A DNA stretch of 62,758 nt from CAZGSN01 sp964371655 (GTDB taxonomy: Bacteria > Desulfobacterota > Binatia > HRBIN30), in the NCBI GenBank assembly GCA_964371655.1, contig CAYJOD010000030.1, positions 1 to 62,758 of the forward strand, read 5' to 3'. The notes beneath the pieces are model-generated. The model made no database searches. It saw only the letters and a list, made by a program, of their open reading frames with translations, and was not told the origin of the DNA. Within the stretch, counting starts at the first letter, position 1; each line of letters begins with the position of its first letter. Positions 9,655 through 18,043 of this stretch are shown one piece after another. The translations under genes and the position numbers were made by a program.

Positions 9655-9978
9655 GTGCTGACGATTGACGACTTCGCAAAGATTGAGCTGAGGATTGCCA
9701 CCATCTTGACCGCGGAACCGCACCCGAACGCCGACCGCTTGCTGGTTCTACGGGTCGACCTTGGCGACGAGCAGCGCCAATTGGTCGCGGGGATTCGGGC
9801 TCACTATGCGCCCGAGGAGCTCGTCGGTAAGCAAATCGTCGTGGTCGCGAACCTCGAGCCCGCCAAGCTGCGCGGCGTCGAGAGCCAAGGCATGCTGCTG
9901 GCGGCGTCCGACGCGGATGGTAGGCTGGCGATCGTGTCGCCGGAGAAGCCGGTGTCGGCGGGTGCGAAGGTGAAGTAG
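9655..9978 (+). CDS. MetRS beta-type tRNA-binding protein (Trbp111-like)
   Basis: A 107-residue protein starting at GTG 9655, with AGGAGG five bases upstream. It is the OB-fold tRNA-binding domain found at the C-terminus of methionyl-tRNA synthetase or as a stand-alone subunit. Visible marks are IELRIATI, HPNADRLLVLRVDLG, LVAGI and the conserved NLEPAKLRGVESQGMLLAA. It binds tRNA non-specifically or aids charging of tRNA-Met in the cytoplasm. Its length is that of the stand-alone form, and no synthetase catalytic part adjoins it. A Trbp111/CsaA-type chaperone is the alternative. It is probably monocistronic, with a hairpin followed by Ts at 10053-10075. Confidence 0.9.
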   Translation: MLTIDDFAKIELRIATILTAEPHPNADRLLVLRVDLGDEQRQLVAGIRAHYAPEELVGKQIVVVANLEPAKLRGVESQGMLLAASDADGRLAIVSPEKPVSAGAKVK

Positions 9979-10049
9979 CTCAGAGAGCGGCGAGCGGCGG
10001 ATAGGAGCCCAGGGCGGCTTTGCACATGGAAATCGTCGTGGGCGCTTTG

Positions 10050-10137
10050 GAGTGCGGGAGCTTGCTCCCGCTTTTCTGTCACCCCACGGCTCACCGAGCC
10101 GAATCGGACAAAGCGGTGGCAAGCCACCGCACTCCAC
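10050..10137. repeat. REP-like hairpin pair, possible terminator
   Basis: GCGGGAGCTTGCTCCCGC followed by TTTTC at 10053-10075 looks like a rho-independent terminator for the tRNA-binding protein gene. A second hairpin, GCGGTGGCAAGCCACCGC, lies at about 10114-10131. Both are flanked by G(A)GTGCGG/CCGCACTC, so the pair forms a REP-type unit. The rest of 9979-10493 shows no gene. Confidence 0.6.
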
Positions 10138-10493
10138 AACTTATCGTGTCCACAGATCGAGCCACGGCCGAATTTATGTGCAAAGCCGATGTGAAGCTCT
10201 ACCTGCATATTCGCGTGTACCCAGGAAATCGTCGGCGACAGACTTTCGGGGTGTGGGAGTTCCCACGAATCACCGCTCCCTTACGGTCGCGGCTCAGGTC
10301 GAGCCCGGCACGTGTTTGCCATGTCAGAGCCGCGCGCGTAAGCAAGCGGTCAGCGGGTGAGTGCTTCCGTGGTGGATGCACGGTAGGCCATGCATCCACG
10401 CTGTCGCCTTCTCTCGACATGTTGGTAAGAGCCCCTAGTGGCTCAGACCACCGCCGCGACCGCCGCTGTCGAGTGCGGTGTCCGTTCTCGTTC

Positions 10494-11243
10494 TCACATC
10501 CACGCGCCGCCGTCGACGCGCAGAATCTTGCCGGTGATGAAGCTGGCGTCGTCGCTGGCCAGGAACGCAGCGGCCTTGCCCACGTCTTCCGGCAACCCAC
10601 CGCGTCCGAGTGGGATGCCGTCGATGAGACCCTCACCGTAGAACTGCACCAGTCGATCGCCCATGTCGGTCAGCACCAAGCCCGGGGCGATGCAATTCAC
10701 CCGCACACCCGCCGGTGCACATTCCTTGGCGAGGCATTTCGTCAGCGCGTTCACGCCTGCCTTGGAGATGTAGTACGGCGAGCCGAAGGGAGAGCAGGTA
10801 TCGGCACCGATGGAGGAGATGAGGATGATGCTGCCGGAGCGACGGTCGACCAGATGCTTTGCGGTTGCCTTGCAGGTGTAGAAGACGCCGTGCAAGTTGG
10901 TGTTGATCACCTTGTGGTAGGCATCGAGATCGAAGTCCCAGACACTATCGACGCGCGAGGCGACCCCTGAATTGGCGACGACGATGTCGATGTGTCCATA
11001 CCGACCCAAGGTCTCCTCGACCATCGCCTGGACCGCCTCCCATGAGCTGACATCGGCCTGCACCGCGACGGCGGTGCGGCCGAGCTCCTGGATTGCCGCG
11101 ACGGTTGCCGTCGCGGCCGCGGCATCGCGACGGTAATTCACCGCGATGTCGGCGCCCTCGGCCGCGAGCGCGAGAGCAATTCCGCGTCCGATACCGCGCG
11201 ACGAACCGGTAATCAGCGCCACCTTTCCGTCCAGCTTACCCAT
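10494..11243 (-). CDS. SDR-family oxidoreductase (FabG-like)
   Basis: The ATG at 11243 is favoured over one 27 bases upstream because GGGGGAG lies just before it. The 249-residue protein has the classic short-chain dehydrogenase layout: cofactor motif TGSSRGIG near the N-terminus, NSGVAS, catalytic Ser in LISSIGA, YxxxK as YYISK, and IAPGLVLTDM. It ends in LRVDGGAWM, typical of the 3-oxoacyl-ACP reductase-like branch. The Arg after the glycine motif and NYRRD suggest NADP(H). The substrate cannot be read from sequence. Its neighbour is a methylmalonyl-CoA epimerase-like gene on the same strand (53 bp away), so acyl-CoA metabolism is plausible. Confidence 0.88.
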   Translation of the reverse strand: MGKLDGKVALITGSSRGIGRGIALALAAEGADIAVNYRRDAAAATATVAAIQELGRTAVAVQADVSSWEAVQAMVEETLGRYGHIDIVVANSGVASRVDSVWDFDLDAYHKVINTNLHGVFYTCKATAKHLVDRRSGSIILISSIGADTCSPFGSPYYISKAGVNALTKCLAKECAPAGVRVNCIAPGLVLTDMGDRLVQFYGEGLIDGIPLGRGGLPEDVGKAAAFLASDDASFITGKILRVDGGAWM

Positions 11244-11295
11244 TTCTTCTCCCCCAATTCGATCGTCCATGGCGCGCGCGCATCGTTGCCTGCCT

Positions 11296-12153
11296 CTACT
11301 TGGGATTCTCGATGAGCTGAAGCAGCACGCCGTGCGTCGACTTCGGGCTGATGAATCCCAGTCGCGGACCGTTCGGAACCGACTGCACCTTCATCGCAAC
11401 GCTTCTCTTCGCCAGGTGCTGCTTCGCCGCGTCGAGGTCCTCTACTTCCAGGGACAACAGGTACATGCCTTCGCCGCGCTCGGCGATGAACTTAGTGGCC
11501 GGGTTCTCCGCGCTCGTCGGTTGGAACAACTCCAGCGAGGCATTGCCGATGGTAAGGAAGGCGCGCTTGATCTGCAGCGACGCCTCCTCGCCGCGACGTG
11601 CGATCGGAAAGCCGAAGTTGGCGGTGAACGTCTTCACCGCCGCGTCGACGTCCTTCACCGCGATGGCGATGTGGTCGATCTTCTCTGGGAGAGGGTTGTG
11701 GGCCGGCGGTTGGGGGTTGGGGTCCGCATGCACTCCCAATTCCTGACCGTCAGGACCCCGCGGCTGCGCGTATTCGACGAGCACGCCGTGGTTGGCGCGC
11801 GGATGCAGGAAGCAGATCATTCCGGCCAGTCCCTGGCGCGGCTTCGGATCGATCAGGTCGATCCCTTTTGCCTTCGTCGCCGCCAGCTCGGTGTCGACGT
11901 TGTCGGTCTCGAAGCACACGTGGTGTAGTCCCTCGCCGCGTCTTTCGAGGAACTTGCCGACTCCACCGTTGTTGCTGATCGGTTCGAGTAGCTCGATCTC
12001 GCTATCGCCGACGGACAAGAGCGCCGCCCTCACGCCTTGGTCTTCGATCGTCGCCTCGACGTGAACGTGCAATCCCAGCGTGTCGCGATAGAACTTGTAC
12101 GCTTCCTCAAGACTGCGGACGACGATGCCGACGTGATGGATCTTCTTCAGCAT
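11296..12153 (-). CDS. Two-domain methylmalonyl-CoA epimerase-like (VOC) protein
   Basis: The ATG at 12153 is preceded by AAGGGG. The 285 residues hold two VOC domains joined by a Pro/Asn-rich linker at about 140-155. Domain 1 matches methylmalonyl-CoA epimerase: HHVGIVV at the N-terminus, GLHHVCFET and HGVLVEYA supply the expected metal ligands. Domain 2 keeps DHIAIAV, but GEGMYLLSLEV and HGVLLQL replace the second His and the Glu, so it probably does not bind the metal. Single-domain epimerases are about 135-150 residues, so this is a fusion or tandem duplication. It would interconvert (S)- and (R)-methylmalonyl-CoA in propionate metabolism. Another VOC activity is possible. Confidence 0.8.
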   Translation of the reverse strand: MLKKIHHVGIVVRSLEEAYKFYRDTLGLHVHVEATIEDQGVRAALLSVGDSEIELLEPISNNGGVGKFLERRGEGLHHVCFETDNVDTELAATKAKGIDLIDPKPRQGLAGMICFLHPRANHGVLVEYAQPRGPDGQELGVHADPNPQPPAHNPLPEKIDHIAIAVKDVDAAVKTFTANFGFPIARRGEEASLQIKRAFLTIGNASLELFQPTSAENPATKFIAERGEGMYLLSLEVEDLDAAKQHLAKRSVAMKVQSVPNGPRLGFISPKSTHGVLLQLIENPK

Positions 12154-12276
12154 GCAATTCCCCTTTCGAGCGGGCTGCAGTGATAGTGCATCGAAATTTC
12201 TCCCACAAGCTAAGCCGGCCGCGATTCGCGATGCGGGATCGTTGCGTTCCGATGGGCTGCGTTCTATCGACGCTTC

Positions 12277-13044
12277 ATGGGCATGATCGTAATAACCGGC
12301 TCGGGCTCGGGCATCGGCGCGGCAACCCGCCAGCGCCTCGAGGGTGACGGACATCAAGTGCTCGGCATCGATCTGCGTGGTGCCGAGATCATCGCCGACC
12401 TGGCCGACCCGCAGGGACGCGCGAAGGCGATTGCCACGGTGTTGGAGAGGACCCATTCTCGTATCGACGGTCTAGTGGTGTGCGCCGGGGTCGGCCCCGA
12501 GTTCGAGCCGGCCGCGACCATCGTCGCCCTGAATTATTTCGGCGCGCAGGAGATCCTCGCCGGCCTGCGCAAAGCCCTTGTCGCCGGCACTGATGCTGCA
12601 GCCGTTGCCGTGTCTTCGAACTCGGCAACGCTCCCGGGTAACGATACCGAGCTCGTGGCCGCGTGCCTCGCCGGCGACGAGAGCGAAGCGCGCCGGCTGA
12701 CCGCCGAGCTCATCAGCCCGCAGGTCTATGGTGGCGCGAAACTCGCCCTGGCGCGTTGGGTACGCCGCAATGCGCCGACATCGGAGTGGGCTGGAGCGGG
12801 GGTCCGGCTCAACGCGGTCGCTCCGGGTGCCGTGGCCACGCCGCTTCTCCAGCGCGGGCTCGACCATCCGATTTTCGGACCGGCAATTCGCGATTTCCCG
12901 ATACCCGTCGGCAAGTTCGGTACACCAGAGCAGATTGCCGAGGCCGTAGCATTTCTGCTCAGTCCAGCTGCGGCGTTCTGCTGCGGCAGTGTTCTCTACG
13001 TCGATGGCGGTACCGACGCCCTGCTGCGCCCGGATACCTTCTGA
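12277..13044 (+). CDS. SDR-family oxidoreductase (hydroxysteroid dehydrogenase-like)
   Basis: 255 residues from the ATG at 12277. Visible motifs are the cofactor loop TGSGSGIG, a D-L pair after the second beta strand (GIDLRG, suggesting NAD(H)), CAGVG in the NAG position, SS before the active site, YGGAK as YxxxK, and APGAVATPLL. It ends in YVDGGTDALLR. The gap between Ser and Tyr is long, as in 3-alpha-hydroxysteroid dehydrogenase-like members. It reads divergently from the epimerase gene with 123 bp between them, and the next gene follows closely. The substrate is unknown. Confidence 0.85.
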   Translation: MGMIVITGSGSGIGAATRQRLEGDGHQVLGIDLRGAEIIADLADPQGRAKAIATVLERTHSRIDGLVVCAGVGPEFEPAATIVALNYFGAQEILAGLRKALVAGTDAAAVAVSSNSATLPGNDTELVAACLAGDESEARRLTAELISPQVYGGAKLALARWVRRNAPTSEWAGAGVRLNAVAPGAVATPLLQRGLDHPIFGPAIRDFPIPVGKFGTPEQIAEAVAFLLSPAAAFCCGSVLYVDGGTDALLRPDTF

Positions 13045-13055
13045 GCCCAAGGGCA

Positions 13056-13445
13056 GTGCGGCGCCGCGCCACCACGACTCCTGAATTCCATCGGCTCGTG
13101 TACCGACTCGTGCGCAAGGTGCCGCGCGGTAAGGTCGTCACCTATGGTCAAGTCGCAGCGATCCTCGGACATCCGCGCGCCGCGCGCGCCGTCGGGCAAG
13201 CCCTGCGCATGCTGCCGGCAGGCCTGTTGAAGGTCGTGCCCTGGCAGCGCGTCATCAATGCCAGCGGTGGCATCAGCATCCGCGGCGATGTGTCCCGACC
13301 GGATCTGCAACGCGAGCTGCTCGAAGCGGAGGGTGTTCGCTTCAGTCGTGGCGGCAAAGTGGATCTAAAGCGGGCACGTTGGGCGGGCCCATCCCGCGAA
13401 TGGATCACAAAGCTGCGCCAGGAATTCCCCTTCGAGCCCTCGTGA
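13056..13445 (+). CDS. Alkyltransferase-like (ATL) DNA-repair protein
   Basis: A 129-residue protein; GTG 13056 is the best start, 11 bp after the SDR stop. The MGMT winged-helix DNA-binding fold is clear: VPRGKVVTYGQVA, HPRAARAVGQAL and VVPWQRVINASGGIS. The active-site Cys of methyltransferases (PCHR) is Trp here (PWQR), which defines alkyltransferase-like proteins. These flip and bind O6-alkylguanine without removing the alkyl group and hand the lesion to nucleotide excision repair. The C-terminal tail (about 30 residues with GPSREWITKL) extends beyond the minimal domain. It is probably cotranscribed with the upstream SDR. Confidence 0.85.
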   Translation: MRRRATTTPEFHRLVYRLVRKVPRGKVVTYGQVAAILGHPRAARAVGQALRMLPAGLLKVVPWQRVINASGGISIRGDVSRPDLQRELLEAEGVRFSRGGKVDLKRARWAGPSREWITKLRQEFPFEPS

Positions 13446-13502
13446 GAGAGGGAGGCTCACTTCATGTCCCTGCCGTCGTTGCAGTCCTTGAGGTCCCTGT
13501 CC

Positions 13503-13718
13503 TCACGCCTTGAGCCCGGCGAGAATCCGATTCAGCAGATTGCGCTGCGGGTCGGCGCGCTGTTTGGCGAGTAGAAAGCGGATACCGCGACGGACTTCTT
13601 TCTCCACCTGGTCACGCAGGCTTCGGCAGGCATCGTCATCTTTCCAGCGGCCTTCGTAGGCGCGCGTGTCGATGGGCTTGCCGAAGTAGAAGTAGAAACG
13701 CTCCGGGCGCCGCGCCAT
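13503..13718 (-). pseudogene. C-terminal fragment of a lysophospholipid acyltransferase-type protein
   Basis: 71 residues starting at ATG 13718, which shares its A with the TAA stop of the upstream gene (TAATG). PERFYFYFGKPIDT, YEGRW, a Leu-Arg-rich helix and the RADPQRNLLNRI ending match the C-terminal end of glycerol/lysophospholipid acyltransferases. The HX4D catalytic block and the rest of the enzyme (about 200 residues) are absent. It is therefore a remnant, or a short protein made from one. The neat start-stop overlap leaves open that the fragment is still translated. Confidence 0.5.
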
Positions 13719-14074
13719 TACCGCGCTACGCCGATGATGACGAGGAGCAGCGCCGTGATCGCCAGTTTGGCAAACGCAAGGATCGCGCTGCCGACGATCA
13801 GGTGGGAGATGCGAAGCTTGCGGTTGCGCCAAAGAGCTAACGCCACCGCCGGCACGATCACAATGTAGCTGATGGTGATTCGTACGAAGTGACTCTCTCT
13901 GGCGTGCAGCCACACCGGCCCGCCGATGAACGCGAACAGCAGGACCGAGAACAGCAGGATCAGACAAAACTGATTGCGCGTCAGATCGACAGCCGTCCAA
14001 ATGCCCCGCGTCGGAAGCGGGCCGAACCACGTCGAGCGCTGCTGCTGATCCGAATTGGAGTGGGATGCCACCAT
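13718..14074 (-). CDS. Small three-span membrane protein, unknown
   Basis: 118 residues. A polar N-terminus of about 32 residues (Ser/Gln-rich) precedes three hydrophobic segments at about 35-52, 65-82 and 92-115, with RNRKLR between the second and third. Stop TAA and the next ATG share a base, so it is coupled to the acyltransferase fragment. I do not recognise the family. It may have interrupted or replaced the front part of an acyltransferase gene. Coding potential is moderate. Confidence 0.5.
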   Translation of the reverse strand: MVASHSNSDQQQRSTWFGPLPTRGIWTAVDLTRNQFCLILLFSVLLFAFIGGPVWLHARESHFVRITISYIVIVPAVALALWRNRKLRISHLIVGSAILAFAKLAITALLLVIIGVAR

Positions 14075-14463
14075 CGTCGTACCCCTTGGCTAGATGCAGA
14101 CCAAGAACTGACCGGTCGACCTTAAGCCGTCTTCCATCCCGAGTGCAACGTGGTGCCCCAGTCTCCTCATCCCAGGCCACACTGGACTTCTTGTGCAACG
14201 CCGTCTCGGGCTGCTACATGTGCCACGCCTTGCGTCCCAGGATGGGACCGGGCGTGGTAAGACGCGGCCAAGACGGGGAGTTTCGCAGTCGAGTCGACGA
14301 GCCAATGATTGACCATGAACGCCAGTCGGCGTCGCCGAGCGGAAGTCTCGTGCATCGACACCGCCGTCCCCAACTGGATCGGTGCAATACCCGGAGCACG
14401 GGTCGGACCCGATTGCGATGCGTCCTGAATCCATTTGCAGCTTAGCGATCCGCAGGAGGTGAG
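14075..14463. other. Intergenic region upstream of the cbb3 cluster
   Basis: 389 bases. A CxxCH-like stretch (GCYMCHA) can be read on the plus strand at about 14208-14230, but the surrounding frame looks non-coding, so I do not call a gene. The promoter of the oxidase cluster should lie here. I see no FNR-type TTGAT-N4-ATCAA box. AGGAGGTGAG just before 14464 is the ribosome site. Confidence 0.4.
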
Positions 14464-15327
14464 ATGACCGAGGTCCCATGTATCAAGCGCCCGCAGTCGA
14501 TGCGGGGCTTTGTACCCAGCAGGCGGCGTTTTGGTTCGGTCTGCACCGGCAGCGCCGCGATCATCATCGTGACGGCCTCGGTATCCTTTGCCGGACAGCA
14601 GCTCGATGCGCTGAAGGAGCAAGGCAAGCAGGTCTATGCGATCTACTGTGCCGGCTGCCACGGCGATCAGGGTGACGGCCAAGGTCCGGCGGCGGCGATG
14701 CTGATCACCAAGCCGCGCAATTTCACCAAGGGTGTTTTCAAATTCCGCTCGACGCCCAGCGGAACCCTGCCGACCGACGATGACCTCTACAAGATCATCG
14801 CGCGCGGTGTCTATCGGACGTCCATGCCGGCGTGGTCGTTGCTCAGCGAACGCGACCGGCTCGCGGTGATCACCTACATCAAGGCCTTCTATCCCGATTG
14901 GGAGAAGCAGGGTGCCGGGACACCCATCCAGATCCCCAAGCCTCCGCCCACCTTCGGCTCGGTCGCGTCCATCGCGCGCGGACGCGAGCTTTATAAGATG
15001 CTGGAGTGCTTCGCCTGTCATGGTGACGGCGGCCGCGGCGACGGACCGTCCGCAAAGACGCTCGACAAAGACATCTGGGGTAATCCACAGAAGCCCTTCG
15101 ATTTTACCAAGGGGCAACTGAAGAGCGGGCCCACGGTACAAGATGTCTACCGCACGTTCATGACCGGTGTCAGCGGTACGGCCATGCCGTCGTTCGAGAG
15201 CATCTTCAGCGAGCCTGACGGCGAGAACATCTTCGCCGGGGACGCTTGGAATCTAGTCTCGTACATCGTCTCCCTACGCGGCCCCGTCGGTGGCGTGGCA
15301 GCCGCAGGGAAGGAGCAAGCGAAGTGA
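14464..15327 (+). CDS. Diheme cytochrome c of the cbb3 oxidase cluster
   Basis: 287 residues with a strong AGGAGGTGAG site directly before the ATG. An N-terminal hydrophobic segment (about residues 28-43, ending SFAG) is a signal peptide or uncleaved anchor. Two cytochrome c domains follow: heme motif CAGCH with a later M-P-A-W axial Met region (TSMPAW), and CFACH with TAMPSF. Both carry the GDG(Q/R)GP stretch common in such domains. Its TGA overlaps the GTG of ccoN (GTGA). CcoP, the usual diheme subunit, is missing downstream of ccoO, so this protein probably delivers electrons to CcoN/CcoO in its place. Confidence 0.9.
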   Translation: MTEVPCIKRPQSMRGFVPSRRRFGSVCTGSAAIIIVTASVSFAGQQLDALKEQGKQVYAIYCAGCHGDQGDGQGPAAAMLITKPRNFTKGVFKFRSTPSGTLPTDDDLYKIIARGVYRTSMPAWSLLSERDRLAVITYIKAFYPDWEKQGAGTPIQIPKPPPTFGSVASIARGRELYKMLECFACHGDGGRGDGPSAKTLDKDIWGNPQKPFDFTKGQLKSGPTVQDVYRTFMTGVSGTAMPSFESIFSEPDGENIFAGDAWNLVSYIVSLRGPVGGVAAAGKEQAK

Positions 15328-16724
15328 GCGCAAGTGTTGCCACGATAGGGAACCGTCCTCTGGTCAACCTCGATCTGATGCGTTGGCACTTGATCGCGAG
15401 CGCGACGTTCTACGCGGTCGCGCTGCTGGCCGGCCTGTCCTACGCGATGCAGTTCAACAACCTCTACCCGTTCGCGGGCATCGAGTGGTTGTCGCCCGGC
15501 CGCGTTCGTATGGTGCATACGAACATGGCGGCCTACGGCTTCATTGCCAACGCCTTCATTGCCGGCATGCTGTTCGCCATCCCGCGTCTCACCCGGCAGC
15601 CGATCCTGTCGGATCGCCTTGGTTGGGTGATCTTTGGCGCCTGGCAGTTGATCATGGTGCTCACGATCGGCGGACAACTGCTCGGCTATGGGCAGGCCAT
15701 CGAATGGGGCGAGACGCCGATCTTCGTCGATCCGCTGGTGCTGGTCGGGTTGGTGCTGCTGGTGGTCAACATGGCGACGCCGATCCTGCGCTCGAAGGAG
15801 CCGGGGTTGTACGTGAGCCTGTGGTACTTCCTGGCGGCGTTCGCGTGGACCGGTCTGGTCTACTTCATGGGCAACTACCTGCCGCAGTTTTGGATTCCGG
15901 GAACCGCCGGTGCCGCGATCACCGGCCTCTTCATTCATGACCTCGTCGGCTTGTTCGTCACCCCCATCGGCGTCGGGCTCATGTACTTCTTCATCCCGCT
16001 GCTGCTGCGCAAGCCGATCTGGAGTCACGCGTTGTCGCTGATCGGTTTCTGGGGCCTGGCGTTCTTCTACCCCATGCAGGGCGTCCACCACTTCCTCTAC
16101 AGCCCGATCCCAATGTACGCGCAGTACAGCGCCGTCGTCGCCACCATCGCCGTGGAGATCGTCGTCATCACCGTCATCGTCAACTTCTTCAGCACCCTGC
16201 ACGGCCGCGCCGACGCCATGCGCGGCAACCTGGCACTACGCTGGTTCTATGTTGGGCTCGTCCTGTACGCGATTACCTGCTTCCAATGCGCCTTCCAGGT
16301 GACGCTGACGTTCCAGCGAATCATCCACTTCACCGATTGGGTCGTCGCCCACGCGCACATGGTGATGTTCGGCGTCTTCGGTTTCTGGATCATGGGTTTC
16401 TTCGTCGAGCTCTGGCCGCGCGCCGTCGGCCGGCCGTGGGCGCATCCGAATCTGCTCACGATGCATTTCTGGTTTACGCTGATCGGCCTGGTCCTCATGA
16501 TCATCGATCTCACTGCCGCCGGCCTGGTGCAGGGATTCAGTTGGGCGGGCCTCAACCATTGGGGTGATTCGGTGATTGCGTCGATGCCGTTCTGGTGGAC
16601 ACGCACGGTTGCCGGGATCGTGATCATCACCGGGCAAGCCTTGTTCCTGTACGAGTTGTGGGCGACAGCGCGGCGGCCGCTTGCCGTCGTCACGAACCCG
16701 CTCCCCGTGGCGGCGGTGAGTTGA
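15324..16724 (+). CDS. ccoN: Cytochrome cbb3 oxidase catalytic subunit I
   Basis: 466 residues from GTG 15324, which overlaps the preceding stop; GGAAGGAG is upstream. About 12 membrane spans. Heme and copper ligands are visible: His in VHTNMAAYGF (low-spin heme b), His-His in QGVHHFLYSP and the HAHMVMFG block (CuB and heme b3). IPGTAGAAITGLFIHDLVG is typical of CcoN. It reduces O2 to water at high affinity in the inner membrane and pumps protons. The cluster order here is cytochrome c, N, O and two small genes, which departs from the common NOQP order. Confidence 0.95.
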   Translation: MSASVATIGNRPLVNLDLMRWHLIASATFYAVALLAGLSYAMQFNNLYPFAGIEWLSPGRVRMVHTNMAAYGFIANAFIAGMLFAIPRLTRQPILSDRLGWVIFGAWQLIMVLTIGGQLLGYGQAIEWGETPIFVDPLVLVGLVLLVVNMATPILRSKEPGLYVSLWYFLAAFAWTGLVYFMGNYLPQFWIPGTAGAAITGLFIHDLVGLFVTPIGVGLMYFFIPLLLRKPIWSHALSLIGFWGLAFFYPMQGVHHFLYSPIPMYAQYSAVVATIAVEIVVITVIVNFFSTLHGRADAMRGNLALRWFYVGLVLYAITCFQCAFQVTLTFQRIIHFTDWVVAHAHMVMFGVFGFWIMGFFVELWPRAVGRPWAHPNLLTMHFWFTLIGLVLMIIDLTAAGLVQGFSWAGLNHWGDSVIASMPFWWTRTVAGIVIITGQALFLYELWATARRPLAVVTNPLPVAAVS

Positions 16725-16746
16725 ACGAGGCATCCGAGGACGAACG

Positions 16747-17385
16747 ATGGAAAAATTCGGAACCACCTTCCTCATCACCGGCGTCGTCACCTTCCTGCTT
16801 GGCTTCTTCTTGCAAGGGGTGATGCCGATCTTCACCCTGCGCCATCTTCCCAACGCGCCCATCGAAGAGATCGCGCAAAAGATCAATCCGGAATTCTATC
16901 AGCTGGCGGAAGACTACCCGGAGGAGTTCAAGCGCTACTTCGGCGAAGTGAACCCGACGAGCTTTGCGCGCGCCCTACGCGTCGGCAAGGCAAGCTACAT
17001 CGCGGAGGCGTGCTGGCACTGCCATACGCAGCAGGTACGTCCGGTCTCGAAGGAAGACATGCGCTTCGGCCCGGTCTCCTATCCGGAGGAGTACCAGAAC
17101 GAGATGAACCTGCCGCATCTCTTCGGAACCCGCCGCGTCGGTCCCGATCTCATTCGCGAGTCGGGTAAGCACTCGAACGACTGGCACATCGCGCATTTGT
17201 ACGACCCACGCAGCGTCGCACCGTACTCGGTGATGCCGGTCTACCCATGGTTCTTCGACGAATCGAAGCGCCCCAACGAGCGCGGGCTGGCGCTTACCGC
17301 CTACCTGCAGTGGCTCGGCAGCTGGACCAACGAAGTGCAGGCGACAATCTACAACGCCGAAGCAATCGAAGGAGAACGCCGATGA
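16747..17385 (+). CDS. ccoO: Cytochrome cbb3 oxidase monoheme subunit II
   Basis: 212 residues, 22 bp after ccoN. One N-terminal membrane anchor (about residues 8-27), then a periplasmic c-type heme domain with EACWHCHTQQVRPV, RVGPDLIRE and PYSVMPVYPWF, the latter giving the axial Met. This is the standard CcoO signature. The length is slightly shorter than many CcoO proteins. It passes electrons from a cytochrome c to CcoN. Its stop overlaps the next ATG (ATGA), so the following small gene belongs to the operon. Confidence 0.94.
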   Translation: MEKFGTTFLITGVVTFLLGFFLQGVMPIFTLRHLPNAPIEEIAQKINPEFYQLAEDYPEEFKRYFGEVNPTSFARALRVGKASYIAEACWHCHTQQVRPVSKEDMRFGPVSYPEEYQNEMNLPHLFGTRRVGPDLIRESGKHSNDWHIAHLYDPRSVAPYSVMPVYPWFFDESKRPNERGLALTAYLQWLGSWTNEVQATIYNAEAIEGERR

Positions 17386-17735
17386 CGAACCAAAGCTTGC
17401 GCGCCGCGAAGGGACGCGGGACCCGGCGCCGGCACTGGCAGAAGCGTGATATCGTGGCGATCGTCTTCGCGGTGTTGGTGCTGGCCGGGGCGGGATTGGC
17501 GTTTGTCCTGAAGATGTCGGACTTCGCGATAACAATCGTCAAGGGCGAGATCTCAGGCTTCGGGGTCACGGCAATCTCGGTGTATCTGATCGGTCTCTTG
17601 CCGATTCTCTTTCTCACCCTTTGGGCGGTATTCAGCGGTCGTTTTCACGACATCGAACGGCCCAAGCTGCGCATGCTCGAGCTCGATCGTGAGATCGAGC
17701 GCGGCGGCGATCTGTCGAGGCAACGCCATGTCTGA
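17382..17735 (+). CDS. Small two-span membrane protein of the cbb3 cluster
   Basis: 117 residues. The ATG overlaps the ccoO stop by four bases. A basic N-terminus (RGTRRRHWQKRD) precedes two membrane spans at about 27-48 and 62-88, then a charged tail (LELDREIERGGDL). No heme or metal motif. It could be a CcoQ- or CcoH-like accessory factor, but the sequence does not show which. The position argues for a part in oxidase assembly or stability. Confidence 0.7.
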   Translation: MTNQSLRAAKGRGTRRRHWQKRDIVAIVFAVLVLAGAGLAFVLKMSDFAITIVKGEISGFGVTAISVYLIGLLPILFLTLWAVFSGRFHDIERPKLRMLELDREIERGGDLSRQRHV

Positions 17736-17934
17736 CAAGCCGCTTCCCCCTGAGGATAAGCCGATCATCGTGCCGCTGGGCGGGAGCCCAGCCGAGGCTT
17801 CGCGCCCCGACCAGGAGCTCGATGGCGCCTATAACTCCTACGCGCCCAATCCGGCGCCGTGGTGGATCGGTCTGTTGTGGGCGTGCTATCTGATAGGCGC
17901 CGCTACCTATCTGTACGTCAATCTGACCCGCTGA
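17728..17934 (+). CDS. Small C-tail-anchored membrane protein of the cbb3 cluster
   Basis: 68 residues, overlapping the previous gene by eight bases. A Pro-rich polar N-terminal half (PLPPEDKPIIVPLGG) is followed by PNPAPWWIGLLWACYLIGAA, a single C-terminal span. It is the last gene of the oxidase operon before a REP-like repeat block. It may be a small structural subunit of the oxidase, but I know no named family. Confidence 0.65.
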   Translation: MSDKPLPPEDKPIIVPLGGSPAEASRPDQELDGAYNSYAPNPAPWWIGLLWACYLIGAATYLYVNLTR

Positions 17935-18043
17935 AGCGCTTGGCGCAGTCGTAGGTCTGTTTCTGCGTTCTCTGCGAGCGGCGTTGGGAATCCTGCCGTG
18001 CTACGAAGATCTCCCAGATTTCCGAGCCAAGGGTTGAGGGCAG

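Noticed and set aside
12663..13055. In-frame upstream extension of the ATL gene
   Set aside because: It overlaps the SDR gene completely, with no conserved content; GTG 13056 fits the family length.
14065..14445. Plus-strand frame with GCYMCHA, a CxxCH-like heme site, just before the cytochrome gene
   Set aside because: The rest of the frame is Arg/Ser-rich, has no signal peptide or axial Met, and lies antisense to parts of a better membrane-protein gene.
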